Source of the DNA: Flavobacterium pallidum
GTDB lineage: Bacteria > Bacteroidota > Bacteroidia > Flavobacteriales > Flavobacteriaceae
Length of the DNA: 64,000 bases
Assembly: GCF_003097535.1 (NCBI RefSeq)
Contig: NZ_CP029187.1
Location: 3,162,001-3,226,000 of the forward strand
Direction: 5' to 3'
The position numbers and the translations under genes are program-made. Shown one piece after another: positions 26,629-34,796 of the stretch. Within the stretch, counting starts at the first letter, position 1. Each line of letters begins with the position of its first letter. Under the pieces are notes generated by a model. That model was given only the letters and a program-made list of their open reading frames with translations. It searched no databases and was not told where the DNA came from.

Positions 26629-26748
26629 TAAAAACGTTATATTTGGACACCGGATACACTTGAGATATCATTTTATGCAATGCGTATTTGTATATATCAG
26701 CAACAAAAATGGGATTTTTTAGATTTTGGTTGCGTGTATTTGGTAGTT
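26629..26748 (+). other. attI-like region
   Basis: This AT-rich stretch follows the recombinase and ends at GTTAGCTGTGATTTC (from 26746), which matches the inverted end of cassette 1 (GAAACCACAGCTAAC). The crossover is therefore placed at the G/TT of 26746-26748. No attC palindrome is present upstream of the point, as expected for an attI. Confidence 0.7.
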
Positions 26749-26795
26749 AGCTGTGATTTCAATGCGAACGAACGTAATTTGTAAGAATAATTTAA

Positions 26796-26803
26796 TATAT
26801 TTG
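26796..26803 (+). promoter_or_regulatory. cassette 1 -7 promoter element TATATTTG
   Basis: An exact TAnnTTTG match 25 nt before the cassette 1 start codon. A TTTG lies only 14 nt upstream of it, so the -33 assignment is uncertain. Confidence 0.4.
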
Positions 26804-26828
26804 TAGGAGTATTTAAAATCTAAACTAC

Positions 26829-27119
26829 ATGACTACCTACATTCCTTATAATTTCAATACAAAAGAAAATGTGACAAGACTTAATTTCGATGCAAAGATT
26901 ACCAATGTTATTGCAGATATAAAAAAAGAGTATGAGCTGACGGACGAAAATATAAAACTTGCCAGACACACATCTAATTACAAAAATCCGGTTGAAAAAC
27001 AAATTTTTGAAGGCGACTTAATTGTGTACGCAATAAAGCAAAATGGTAAATTACTTTCATCCTTGAATTGTTTTATAAGTAATTCCAACGATTACATGGA
27101 GATAAACAGTTATCAATAA
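26829..27119 (+). CDS. cassette 1 hypothetical protein
   Basis: A 96-residue soluble protein with no family I recognise. It is mixed alpha/beta in appearance, with FDAKITNVIADIKKEYELTDENIKLARH as the likeliest helix pair. It is the first cassette gene and has its own TAnnTTTG element, which matters because attI carries no attC-type promoter. Its stop lies 12 bases before attC 1. Confidence 0.65.
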   Translation: MTTYIPYNFNTKENVTRLNFDAKITNVIADIKKEYELTDENIKLARHTSNYKNPVEKQIFEGDLIVYAIKQNGKLLSSLNCFISNSNDYMEINSYQ

Positions 27120-27131
27120 GAAACCACAGCT

Positions 27132-27257
27132 AACAGCGGTTTCACGCAATTGCTGCTTCTCTTGTAAAATGAACCAACTTTTTCCATAACTTCGTTTTGT
27201 CCAGCCGAGAGTACTCAGTTCCAGAAGCCGCAACTGACGTGAAGCCGCCGGACGTTA
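27132..27257 (+). repeat. attC site 1
   Basis: Closes cassette 1 (arm CCACAGC) and opens cassette 2 with GTTATATGCC. Outer palindrome TAACAGCGGTTTCACG / CGTGAAGCCGCCGGACGTTA; the loop has one extra T. Confidence 0.92.
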
Positions 27258-27411
27258 TATGCCATAGGCCCAGTTTGCGGTGATGAAAACCTTTAAATTT
27301 TTCTACTTGCAATTCTTTTTTATAATTAATGTAATAATTTATAAATAGTCAATCTCTTTCCTTATAATATTTTTTTCCGACCTTTATAGAGTTAACTTTT
27401 AAACTTTGGTT

Positions 27412-27576
27412 ATGAGAATTTTTATGCCAATTATAATGACACTGATTTTCGTGTGTTATGTACTTTACTTAGCTTTCATTAGAAAAGAATTTAAAAGTAA
27501 GTTGAAAACTGAGGTTTTGCCTGGAGCATTTTTCATTTTGGTTTGGGGTTTGTGCTATTTTGCATTTTTTATATAA
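27412..27576 (+). CDS. cassette 2 small membrane protein
   Basis: A 54-residue protein, MRIFMPIIMTLIFVCYVLYL at the start and FFILVWGLCYFAFFI at the end, giving two membrane segments with a basic loop (RKEFKSKLKTE) between them. It is the only sensible frame in the cassette and points the same way as the other cargo. The role is unknown; small two-span proteins of this kind are sometimes toxins or holin-like, but nothing here proves that. Confidence 0.55.
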   Translation: MRIFMPIIMTLIFVCYVLYLAFIRKEFKSKLKTEVLPGAFFILVWGLCYFAFFI

Positions 27577-27608
27577 TTTGGTATTAAATAAAATCCATCT
27601 ACGGCATA

Positions 27609-27735
27609 TAACAGCGGTTTCACGCAATTGCTGCTTCTCTTGTAAAATGAACGACCTTTTTCCATAACTTCGTTCCGTCCAGCCGAAAATACTCAGCTTC
27701 GAAAGCCGCAACTGACGTGAAGCCGCCGGACGTTA
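27609..27735 (+). repeat. attC site 2
   Basis: Closes cassette 2 (GGCATATAAC) and opens cassette 3 with GTTATGCGCC. Confidence 0.92.
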
Positions 27736-27837
27736 TGCGCCAGTTTTCGGCGCACGAAAACGTTACGTGTAATATAAACTTAAATGTAGTTTCATCTTAA
27801 AATCTTTTAAATCCATTATTCCTAGAATAGCACGTTA

Positions 27838-28116
27838 ATGAAGACTAAAACATTTAATACTCTTACTTCAATTTCAATGGTGTTAACTTCTACTGTACTT
27901 GTAATTGAAGTCGTGAAGTTTATAAGTAACGGTTTTTATTTAGACCCTGGGATTTTCATATTAATGCTATTAGCTTTAATGCCAATTGCGTCTAAATTTT
28001 ACCATCAAAAAAAATCAATTAAACTAAATAACCTCCAATATAAGGCACTCTTTTCAGTAAATTCAATCCTAATATTATTGATGATTTGGAAGATTGTTTT
28101 AACCTTTACAAAATAA
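27838..28116 (+). CDS. cassette 3 small membrane protein
   Basis: A 92-residue protein with three hydrophobic stretches (ISMVLTSTVLVIEVVKFI, PGIFILMLLALMPIA, ALFSVNSILILLMIWKIVL) separated by basic residues (YHQKKSIK). It is probably an inner-membrane protein. I do not recognise the family. Confidence 0.65.
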   Translation: MKTKTFNTLTSISMVLTSTVLVIEVVKFISNGFYLDPGIFILMLLALMPIASKFYHQKKSIKLNNLQYKALFSVNSILILLMIWKIVLTFTK

Positions 28117-28140
28117 ACTAAAGTCAATAAAACCGGCACA

Positions 28141-28267
28141 TAACAGCGGTTTCACGCAATTGCTGTTCACGTTGTAAAATGAACCACCTTTTTCCATAAC
28201 TTCGTTCTGTCCAGCCGAGAGTACTCAGCTTCGAAAGCCGCAACTGACGTGAAGCCGCCGGACGTTA
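28141..28267 (+). repeat. attC site 3
   Basis: Closes cassette 3 and opens cassette 4 with GTTATATGTG. The arm of cassette 3 has one mismatch (GCGCC versus GTGCC). Confidence 0.92.
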
Positions 28268-28605
28268 TATGTGGGTCGCTCCGCTCGCCTAATGAACGTT
28301 TCTCGTATGTTGAAAAGTTCGGCTTGTGTTTGAGTAAATTTGACTTTTCTCCTATTTTTTCACGGCTCAACTTTGTGGTTACGTTGTGTTAGTGTCGCCG
28401 GAAAATTCGTCATTTTTGTTTACGTTTCTTGTCGCCGAGAGTTCTCTGCGAGACTTAATCGGAACTTAATTGTTTGTCAAAATGTTTGTGTTGAATTGCG
28501 ATGAGAAAACTGTGCGTGTTTAACTTCAATTTTTCAAAAAACATAACGGAGCAGAATTACTTTGTGGCTACTTTGCGTGATTTTGCTGATGTGTCACGAC
28601 CCATA
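28268..28605 (+). other. cassette 4, ORF-less (repeat family subtype B)
   Basis: 338 bases without a credible gene in any frame. Nearly identical to cassette 15 and related to 17 and 20. It contains CGGCTTGTGTTTGAGTAAAT early, then TTTGTGGTTACGTTGTGT and, near the end, the similar TTTGTGGCTACTTTGCGTG. Confidence 0.75.
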
Positions 28606-28732
28606 TAACACCGGTTTCACGCAATTGCTACTTGCCTTGTAAAATGAATCACCTTTTTCCATAACTTCGTTCTGTCCAGCCGAGAGTACTCAGTTCCAAA
28701 AGCCGCAACTGACGTGAAGCCGCCGGACGTTA
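28606..28732 (+). repeat. attC site 4
   Basis: Closes cassette 4 and opens cassette 5 with GTTACAGGCC. The left half reads TAACACCGG instead of TAACAGCGG. Confidence 0.9.
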
Positions 28733-29089
28733 CAGGCCATAGCTCCGCGCCTCTGAAAGAACGATTTCCCTAAATTGAACAGTTCGGCTTGTGTTTGAGT
28801 AAATTTGACTTCTCTTCTATTTTTCACGGAGCAGCTTTGTGGTTACGTTGTGTTAGTGTCGCCTGGAAAATTGTCGTTTTATTTTCGCATCTCTTCGCCT
28901 AGAGTTCTCCGCTGGACGCAATCAGGCGCAATAGCTGTCGAAAGTCTTTATCAATCTTCTTTGCTCGAAATGTATCCAAAATCTGTTGCGTTGAATTGCG
29001 ATAACTTAAATTTTAAGAAACTTAAAGACTAAAGCAGAATTTCTTTGTGGTTACTTTGTGTGATTTTGCAACTGTGTCGCGACGGCCTG
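28733..29089 (+). other. cassette 5, ORF-less (repeat family subtype A)
   Basis: 357 bases sharing most of their sequence with cassettes 14, 33, 34 and 41. Short open frames differ between copies because of indels, so coding is unlikely. Arms GTTACAGGCC / GGCCTGTAAC. Confidence 0.75.
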
Positions 29090-29216
29090 TAACAGCGGTT
29101 TCACGCAATTGCTACTTACCTTGTAAAATGAACGACCTTTTTCCATAACTTCGTTCTGTCCAGCCGAGAATACTCAGTTCCAAAAGCCGCAACTGACGTG
29201 AAGCCGCCGGACGTTA
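29090..29216 (+). repeat. attC site 5
   Basis: Closes cassette 5 and opens cassette 6 with GTTATATGCC. Confidence 0.92.
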
Positions 29217-29254
29217 TATGCCATTGACGGCGCGCGTAGAAAATCTTGCGTAAA

Positions 29255-29285
29255 TTTGGAAATTTCAAAAAAAGTAATAACTTTG
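29255..29285 (+). promoter_or_regulatory. promoter of the mazEF cassette
   Basis: TTTG (29255-29258), 19-nt spacer, TAACTTTG (29278-29285): a full consensus match 20 nt before the antitoxin ATG. It lies inside the cassette, so the pair is self-sufficient. Confidence 0.7.
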
Positions 29286-29305
29286 TGGTTACAAAAAATA
29301 ATGCT

Positions 29306-29551
29306 ATGGATATTTCTGTAATACCAATTGGAAACTCAAAAGGAATTCGTTTATCGAAAACTTTACTTGAAAAATATAATATCACAGATAAAGTTGAACT
29401 TATTCTGGAGAAAGGTTACATCATTTTAAAACCTAAATCTGAACCGCGAACTGGTTGGGAAAAAGCTTTTAAAAAAATGCACGAAAATGGCGATGACAAC
29501 TTGCTAATCCATGACGCTTTCGAAGACGAAAATCTTGAAGAATGGATTTAA
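29306..29551 (+). CDS. mazE: cassette 6 MazE-like antitoxin (AbrB/SpoVT fold)
   Basis: An 81-residue antitoxin. The N-terminal swapped-hairpin motif is MDISVIPIGNSKGIRLSKTLLEKYNITDKVELILEKGYIILKP, and the acidic tail (HDAFEDENLEEWI) would wrap the toxin. The ATG at 29306 is used because a consensus promoter sits just upstream; the frame opens 60 bases earlier. It overlaps the toxin gene by 10 bases. It should neutralise MazF and repress its own promoter. Confidence 0.9.
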   Translation: MDISVIPIGNSKGIRLSKTLLEKYNITDKVELILEKGYIILKPKSEPRTGWEKAFKKMHENGDDNLLIHDAFEDENLEEWI

Positions 29552-29865
29552 GGCAATATCAAATCGTTTTAGTAAATCTTGATCCAACAATCGGAAGTGA
29601 AATGAAGAAAACACGTCCGTGCGTTATCATTTCTCCGAATGAAATGAATAAATATCTCAATACAATTGTTATCGCTCCTATGACAAGCAGTTCAAAACCT
29701 TATCCAACCAGGGTCGAGGTGAATCATGATAAGAAAACTGGCTGGATTGTGCTTGATCAAATTCGAACTGTTGACAGGCGAAGAATTATCAAAGTGCTGG
29801 GCAATTTATCTGAAAAAGAATTCGAAAAAGTGAAGGAAGTTTTGCGAGAGACATTTGTAGATTAA
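29542..29865 (+). CDS. mazF: cassette 6 MazF-like toxin (PemK family)
   Basis: A 107-residue endoribonuclease toxin of normal length. It shows YQIVLVNLDPTIGSEMKKTRPCVIISPNEMN, IVIAPMTSS, GWIVLDQIRTVDRRRI and KVLGNLSEKEFEKVKEVL, the full PemK/MazF set. It should cleave single-stranded mRNA when the antitoxin decays. Its start lies inside the antitoxin gene, indicating translational coupling. Toxin-antitoxin cassettes are typical stabilisers of long chromosomal cassette arrays. Confidence 0.92.
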   Translation: MDLRQYQIVLVNLDPTIGSEMKKTRPCVIISPNEMNKYLNTIVIAPMTSSSKPYPTRVEVNHDKKTGWIVLDQIRTVDRRRIIKVLGNLSEKEFEKVKEVLRETFVD

Positions 29866-29879
29866 ATTTCAACGGCATA

Positions 29880-30006
29880 TAACAGCGGTTTCACGCAATT
29901 GCTACTTTCCTTGTAAAATGAACCACCTTTTTCCATAAATTCGTTCTGTCCAGCCGAGAGTACTCAGCTTCGAAAGCCGCAACTGACGTGAAGCCGCCGG
30001 ACGTTA
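29880..30006 (+). repeat. attC site 6
   Basis: Closes cassette 6 and opens cassette 7 with GTTAGGCGAT. Confidence 0.92.
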
Positions 30007-30044
30007 GGCGATATTTATAAAAACGACATCAAACATAGAGAATA

Positions 30045-31163
30045 ATGGCACTTCAAGATGAAATCGAATTAAAAGCAAAACAAATACATACTGACGGATA
30101 TTCATTGTCTATCGGAGAATTAATGTCTTTATATAGAGATAGAGAAATTGATATACATCCTGAATTTCAGAGATTTTTTCGATGGTCACCAAATCAAAAA
30201 ACTAAATTAATTGAATCAATTCTGTTAGGCATTCCTATTCCTCCAATATTTGTTTCTCAAAGAGAAGATGGAGTTTGGGATGTTATTGATGGCCTACAGC
30301 GTTTATCTACCATTTTAGAGTTTTCTGGTTTGCTTCGAGATAGCGAAGGTAATATCAAAGCAGCAAGCAAGCTTAATGGCACAGATTACTTGCCATCTTT
30401 GGAGGGAAAATATTGGCAAAAAGACGATGATTTGCCTAATTCATTTGACCAAACTCAAAGACTCATCATTAAGAGATCAAAATTGGGTGTTCAAATTATT
30501 AAAAAGGAAAGTGACAAAGACACAAAATTTGAACTTTTTCAAAGATTAAATACTGGCGGCACAGCATTAACAGAACAAGAAATCAGAAACTGCATTTTGG
30601 TAATGATCAATAAAGATTTTTACACTTGGCTATCTGAATTAAGCCAAAGTCCAAATTTCCAATCTGTATTGCCTATTTCTGACCGAGCAGTTGAAGAACA
30701 ATATGATGTTGAATTAGCTTTAAGATATTTTGTTTACAAGTCGATTACACTTGAAGAAGTAAATTCCACTAAAGATATTGGTAAACTTTTAACGGACAAA
30801 ATGGTGGAATTCGCATCGGATGAAAATTTTGATTACGAAGGAGAAAAAGCGAATTTTGATAAGGTATTTGAATTATTGAATTCGGCACTCGGAGAAGATG
30901 CTTTTAGAAAATGGGAACCACAAAAAAATAAGTTCACTGGTGCATTTTCAATTTCATTATTTGAAGTAATCGTCACTGGTTTTGGTAAAAATAGCGAACT
31001 ATATAATAATACAGCTGAAAGCCAAGCTGAATTGGCGGAAAAAATAAAATCCATAAGTTTGAATCAGGTATTTATCGACAATTCCGGTAATGGTAAAAGA
31101 GCGTCAACCAGATTGCCTCACTTTTTGCCTTTAGGAACTCAGATTTTTGGGAATGAAAATTAG
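30045..31163 (+). CDS. cassette 7 DUF262 domain protein
   Basis: A 372-residue protein with the DUF262 (GmrS-like, ParB/sulfiredoxin-fold) signature: IHPEFQRFFRWSPNQKTKLIESILLGIPIPPIF, then DVIDGLQRLSTI. The middle is FELFQRLNTGGTALTEQEIRNCI. DUF262 proteins act as nucleotide-dependent nucleases or sensors in defence systems. There is no DUF1524 HNH domain at the C-terminus. The next gene, a HEPN protein, overlaps by 11 bases, so the two should be one functional pair. Defence is an inference from the partner families. Confidence 0.88.
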   Translation: MALQDEIELKAKQIHTDGYSLSIGELMSLYRDREIDIHPEFQRFFRWSPNQKTKLIESILLGIPIPPIFVSQREDGVWDVIDGLQRLSTILEFSGLLRDSEGNIKAASKLNGTDYLPSLEGKYWQKDDDLPNSFDQTQRLIIKRSKLGVQIIKKESDKDTKFELFQRLNTGGTALTEQEIRNCILVMINKDFYTWLSELSQSPNFQSVLPISDRAVEEQYDVELALRYFVYKSITLEEVNSTKDIGKLLTDKMVEFASDENFDYEGEKANFDKVFELLNSALGEDAFRKWEPQKNKFTGAFSISLFEVIVTGFGKNSELYNNTAESQAELAEKIKSISLNQVFIDNSGNGKRASTRLPHFLPLGTQIFGNEN

Positions 31164-31803
31164 AACTGTAGAGGAATTACAAAATCGTTTAGATGATGAT
31201 TTTGCTTGGAGACGAAAAGAACTTACAAATATTTACACAAATGTCAGTTCTTCGAAACCAAAGCAAATGAATACCAACATTCGAATTGGTGTTGTGATGC
31301 TTTATGCGCATTGGGAGGGATTTATCAAAAATGCTGCAGAAACATATCTAATCTTTGTTTCTAGTAAGAAACTAACATATAATCAATTATCAAATAATTT
31401 CATTGCACTCTCATTAAAAGCTAAATTATCTGTTTTTCAAGAAACGAATAAAAATACACTTCATACTCAGTTGGTAGATTTTCTACTTGGAAATTTGGAT
31501 ATCCGAGCTCAAGTTCCTACGGAAAATGTGATCAAGACACAATCAAATCTCAATTCAAATATTTTAAAAGAGATACTTTCAATTATAGGTGTTAGTTACG
31601 ATCAATTCGAATTGAAAGAAAAATTTATTGATACTCAATTATTAAATATTCGTAATTCTGTAGCCCATGGACAAAACCCAGATATGGATGAAATTGAGTT
31701 TTCTGAACTTTACACTGAGATTACATCGTTGATGAATTCAATAAAAACTGAGATTGCGAATAATGCAACACTTTTAAATTACAAAAAAGTAAACATCGCC
31801 TAA
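31153..31803 (+). CDS. cassette 7 MAE_28990-type HEPN protein
   Basis: A 216-residue protein matching the MAE_28990/MAE_18760 HEPN family: VVMLYAHWEGFIKNAAETYLIFVSSKKLTY, and the catalytic Rx4H motif in LLNIRNSVAHGQNPDMD. HEPN domains of this kind are usually RNases. The ATG at 31153 overlaps the DUF262 gene. The stop codon TAA is the first three bases of attC 7. In published genomes this family is commonly paired with DUF262 proteins; here the pair fills one cassette. Confidence 0.87.
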   Translation: MKIRTVEELQNRLDDDFAWRRKELTNIYTNVSSSKPKQMNTNIRIGVVMLYAHWEGFIKNAAETYLIFVSSKKLTYNQLSNNFIALSLKAKLSVFQETNKNTLHTQLVDFLLGNLDIRAQVPTENVIKTQSNLNSNILKEILSIIGVSYDQFELKEKFIDTQLLNIRNSVAHGQNPDMDEIEFSELYTEITSLMNSIKTEIANNATLLNYKKVNIA

Positions 31804-31927
31804 CAGCGGTTTCACGCAATTGCTACTTTTCTTGTAAAATGAACTTCTTTTTTCCATAACTTCGTTTTGTCCAGCCGAGAGTACTCAGTTCCAAAAGCCG
31901 CAACTGACGTGAAGCCGCCGGACGTTA
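31801..31927 (+). repeat. attC site 7
   Basis: Closes cassette 7 (supplying its stop codon) and opens cassette 8 with GTTAGCTGCT. Confidence 0.92.
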
Positions 31928-31964
31928 GCTGCTAGCTTTTGAGAATCCCGCAAATATTGAATTT

Positions 31965-32426
31965 ATGAAGTTAATTATAACGTTTTTTTGTTTCTTATTT
32001 CCTTTATTATTGTTTAGTCAAACACTGTCAATTGATGCTCACAAAAAGTTTGCTGACAGTATTGTGAATCATATCGAAGAAGAAAGAATAGATGGTGTTA
32101 TTAGATATTCTCATGGAAGAAAAGACGGGAAACAAATCAGAGAGCTTATGACAAATACTCTCATTCTAAAAAACCTAAATAAAACGATAAGAATATGCTA
32201 TCGTGAGCGACATCCTGAAACCGATGAAGAATTAAATATCTATTTCTTAGATGATAAACTTATTTATGCTGAAAAGGTAACATGGCGAAAAAAGAAATTT
32301 TTTAAGCAGATTTTCTATTATGAAAATGAATCTCTGATACATTCTGAAAATTCGAAAGAAGCAGGTTTAGATAGTATAGATGTTTTAATTGAAGCTCGAA
32401 GTCTATTTAAGCAAGCCAGCAGCTAA
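31965..32426 (+). CDS. cassette 8 secreted hypothetical protein
   Basis: A 153-residue protein with a signal peptide (MKLIITFFCFLFPLLLFSQ, cleavage after S). The mature part alternates charged strands (NKTIRICYRERHPETDEELNIYFLDDKLIYAEKVTWRKKKF in pieces). No family was recognised. Its TAA stop is the first triplet of attC 8. Confidence 0.65.
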   Translation: MKLIITFFCFLFPLLLFSQTLSIDAHKKFADSIVNHIEEERIDGVIRYSHGRKDGKQIRELMTNTLILKNLNKTIRICYRERHPETDEELNIYFLDDKLIYAEKVTWRKKKFFKQIFYYENESLIHSENSKEAGLDSIDVLIEARSLFKQASS

Positions 32427-32550
32427 CAGCGGTTTCACGCAATTGCTGCTTCCTTTGTGAAATGAGACATCTTTTTCCATAACTTCGTTCTGTCCAGCCG
32501 AGAGTACTCAGCTTCGAAAGCCGCAACTGACGTGAAGCCGCCGGACGTTA
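32424..32550 (+). repeat. attC site 8
   Basis: Closes cassette 8 (stop codon overlap) and opens cassette 9 with GTTACCTGCA. Confidence 0.92.
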
Positions 32551-32586
32551 CCTGCAAGCGCTACAAAAATCGCGTAAAATCAAATT

Positions 32587-33129
32587 ATGGAGATAGGAAA
32601 ACAATTTAATAGTTTGGGGTTTGAAGATTATTTTTTTTATATCGATAATTATAAAAAATATTCTGACTTTAATACTTTGGGATTATATCGTTCACTTTCA
32701 GAAAATGAAAAACTTAATCTCGAACAGAAAATTTCCATTAGAGATTATGCAAACAAAATATTTGAAAAGACATTTAATTTTTTGCAAGTAAAAGATCCCT
32801 GGACGTACATAAAGGTACAAACTCTAGGATTAGAACTAACACATGGTGACAAGGAAGAAATGTGGCGTAAAATATTTATAAATCAGGAAAAAATATTGCG
32901 CGAAAAAAGAATAAAACACAAAAATTTCGGAGAATATTCAAAGCATAACTGTGGTTACGAAACATGTCCTATGAATGGCATAATGATTAAGCAAGGCTCA
33001 TTTATGGCCGAGTACGAAATGTGTATTGGAAATATCAATAGATATGTACAAAAACAAAAGTCTGAAACAAGAAAATCAGAAAGAAAAAGCGAAAGCCAAA
33101 TTATTAATAACGAATTGGATTTAGAATAA
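32587..33129 (+). CDS. cassette 9 hypothetical protein, duplicated as cassette 43
   Basis: A 180-residue soluble protein. The C-terminal part has HNCGYETCPMNGIMIKQGS and YEMCIGN; the Cys/His cluster could bind metal. A lysine/serine/arginine-rich tail follows (KSETRKSERKSESQ). It is nearly identical to the product at 59192-59734 (three or four substitutions), and the flanking bases match too, so the whole cassette was copied. The function is unknown. Confidence 0.7.
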   Translation: MEIGKQFNSLGFEDYFFYIDNYKKYSDFNTLGLYRSLSENEKLNLEQKISIRDYANKIFEKTFNFLQVKDPWTYIKVQTLGLELTHGDKEEMWRKIFINQEKILREKRIKHKNFGEYSKHNCGYETCPMNGIMIKQGSFMAEYEMCIGNINRYVQKQKSETRKSERKSESQIINNELDLE

Positions 33130-33141
33130 TGCGCCAGCAGG

Positions 33142-33269
33142 TAACAGCGGTTTCACGCAATTGCTACTTACCGTGTACAATGAACTTCTTTTTTCCATAA
33201 CTTCGTTCTGTCCACGCCGAGAGTACTCGGTTCCAAATGCCGCAACTGACGTGAAGCCGCCGGACGTTA
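33142..33269 (+). repeat. attC site 9
   Basis: Closes cassette 9 and opens cassette 10 with GTTATGTGTG. Loop variant GTGTACAATGAAC, with CCACGCCGAG on the right. Confidence 0.9.
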
Positions 33270-33345
33270 TGTGTGATTTTTGAAAAACCTTGTCCGAAAT
33301 TTGGAAAGTTACCAAAATTTGGTAATTTTACAGAAATGAAAAGTC

Positions 33346-33597
33346 ATGGGAAAGAATACTTCAATATCACTCGGAAATCACTTCGAACATTTCGTTGAAA
33401 ACACAATTGCGCATGGCAGATTCAAAAATGCAAGCGAAGTTGTTCGCGCCGGACTGCGCCTTTTGGAAGATGAAGAAAATCGAGTTGTAATGCTTCGAAA
33501 TTCAATTGAGGAAGGAATTAAAAGTGGAAGAGCAGAAAACTTTGATTCTCAAAAATTTCTTGCTCAATTGAAAGCCAGCAAAAAAGCGAATGGCTAA
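33346..33597 (+). CDS. parD: cassette 10 ParD-like antitoxin
   Basis: An 83-residue ribbon-helix-helix antitoxin: SISLGNHFEHFVENTIAHGRFKNASEVVRAGLRLLEDEE is the ParD/CopG pattern, followed by a helical toxin-binding tail. It overlaps the toxin gene by eight bases. It should bind DNA as a dimer at its own promoter and neutralise the toxin. Confidence 0.9.
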   Translation: MGKNTSISLGNHFEHFVENTIAHGRFKNASEVVRAGLRLLEDEENRVVMLRNSIEEGIKSGRAENFDSQKFLAQLKASKKANG

Positions 33598-33886
33598 ATT
33601 TCATCTTTTATATAGAGCTGTTGATGATCTTGCGGATATTTGGGATTATACTTATGATGAATGGTCAGAAAGACAAGCTGACAAATATTATCAATTGCTT
33701 CTCGATAGTTGCCAAGAAATAGCTGAGAATCCAAATATCGGAAAATCGTACAATCAAATTGTGAATAATCTGTTTGGCTATAAATCTGGCGAACATTTAA
33801 TTTTCTATCTTGTAGTTGACGTACAGGAAATTGAAGTGGTTAGAATATTACACGGTAGTATGGATTTAAAGAAAAAGTTTCAATAA
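33590..33886 (+). CDS. parE: cassette 10 ParE/RelE-family toxin
   Basis: A 98-residue toxin: FHLLYRAVDDLADIWDYTYDEWSERQADKYYQLLLDSCQEIAENP, GKSYNQIVNNLFGYKSGEHLIFYLVV and EIEVVRILHGSMDLKKKF match ParE. ParE toxins usually poison DNA gyrase. The eight-base overlap with the antitoxin gene indicates coupled translation. It is the second toxin-antitoxin cassette in the array. Confidence 0.9.
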   Translation: MAKFHLLYRAVDDLADIWDYTYDEWSERQADKYYQLLLDSCQEIAENPNIGKSYNQIVNNLFGYKSGEHLIFYLVVDVQEIEVVRILHGSMDLKKKFQ

Positions 33887-33899
33887 TTAAAACCACACA

Positions 33900-34026
33900 T
33901 AACAGCGGTTTCACGCAATTGCTACTCACTTTGTAAAATGAACGACCTTTTTCCATAACTTCGTCTTGTCCAGCCGAGAATACTCAGTTCCAAAAGCCGC
34001 AACTGACGTGAAGCCGCCGGACGTTA
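33900..34026 (+). repeat. attC site 10
   Basis: Closes cassette 10 and opens cassette 11 with GTTAGCAGCA. Confidence 0.92.
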
Positions 34027-34054
34027 GCAGCAAATCTTAAACAACCGGACGTAA

Positions 34055-34633
34055 ATGAACCCAATATTTGAACACAAACCTGAAACTGGAATTGGATATT
34101 GTAAAGAAGATTTTTTAAATAATTTTTTACATATATGTGAAAAGCATAAAAACCAAAAGAGAGCCAAGTCATTTGCTTTGATTCTATACGATTTTCATAA
34201 TAAAGCATTAAGAAATCTTATCAAGGATTTTGGAGCGTTTATAAAACTTGACAGGCTTTCCGGAAAAGATATTTCTGTATTTTATCTCGATTCTGAAAAT
34301 CAGAGTTCAATTGCTACCTTTAATTATATATTCTCTAATGCTTTTGAAGTTGATGAAAATACAAAAAAGCCTTTCGTCATTTTCTTCAACGTAAAAGACG
34401 ATGATGTCAAAGATGTAAATATTATTGAACTTGAACAATCAAATTTACTTTTAGCTTTTCAAGAACTACATAGCACTTTTGAGAACTATCTTATGTGTTT
34501 AAACGATAAAAATGCTGAATCAATGAAACCGAAATTCTTAAAAATTGTTTCTAAAGTCGGTAGTATTTCACTCGACAAATTAATGGGAATTTTATTGGAA
34601 GTAGGTGCAAAAAAATTAGGGATAGACATATAG
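34055..34633 (+). CDS. cassette 11 hypothetical protein
   Basis: A 192-residue soluble protein. SFALILYDFHNKALRNLIKDFGAF and KKPFVIFFNVKDDDVKD look like alternating strands and helices of an alpha/beta fold, followed by a helical C-terminus (LLLAFQELHSTFENYLMCLND). No named family was recognised. Confidence 0.65.
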   Translation: MNPIFEHKPETGIGYCKEDFLNNFLHICEKHKNQKRAKSFALILYDFHNKALRNLIKDFGAFIKLDRLSGKDISVFYLDSENQSSIATFNYIFSNAFEVDENTKKPFVIFFNVKDDDVKDVNIIELEQSNLLLAFQELHSTFENYLMCLNDKNAESMKPKFLKIVSKVGSISLDKLMGILLEVGAKKLGIDI

Positions 34634-34642
34634 ATCTGCTGC

Positions 34643-34769
34643 TAACAGCGGTTTCACGCAATTGCTACTTCTCTTGTAAAATGAACCACCTTTTTCCATA
34701 ACTTCGTTTTGTCCAGCCGAGAGTACTCAGTTCCAAATCCCGCAACTGACGTGAAGCCGCCGGACGTTA
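34643..34769 (+). repeat. attC site 11
   Basis: Closes cassette 11 and opens cassette 12 with GTTAGCTGCA. Confidence 0.92.
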
Positions 34770-34796
34770 GCTGCAATCATAAAAACTACACCTAAT

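Noticed and set aside
30045..31163. Labelling the DUF262 gene as GmrSD (type IV restriction)
   Set aside because: There is no DUF1524 part and the partner is a HEPN protein, so that name would be misleading.
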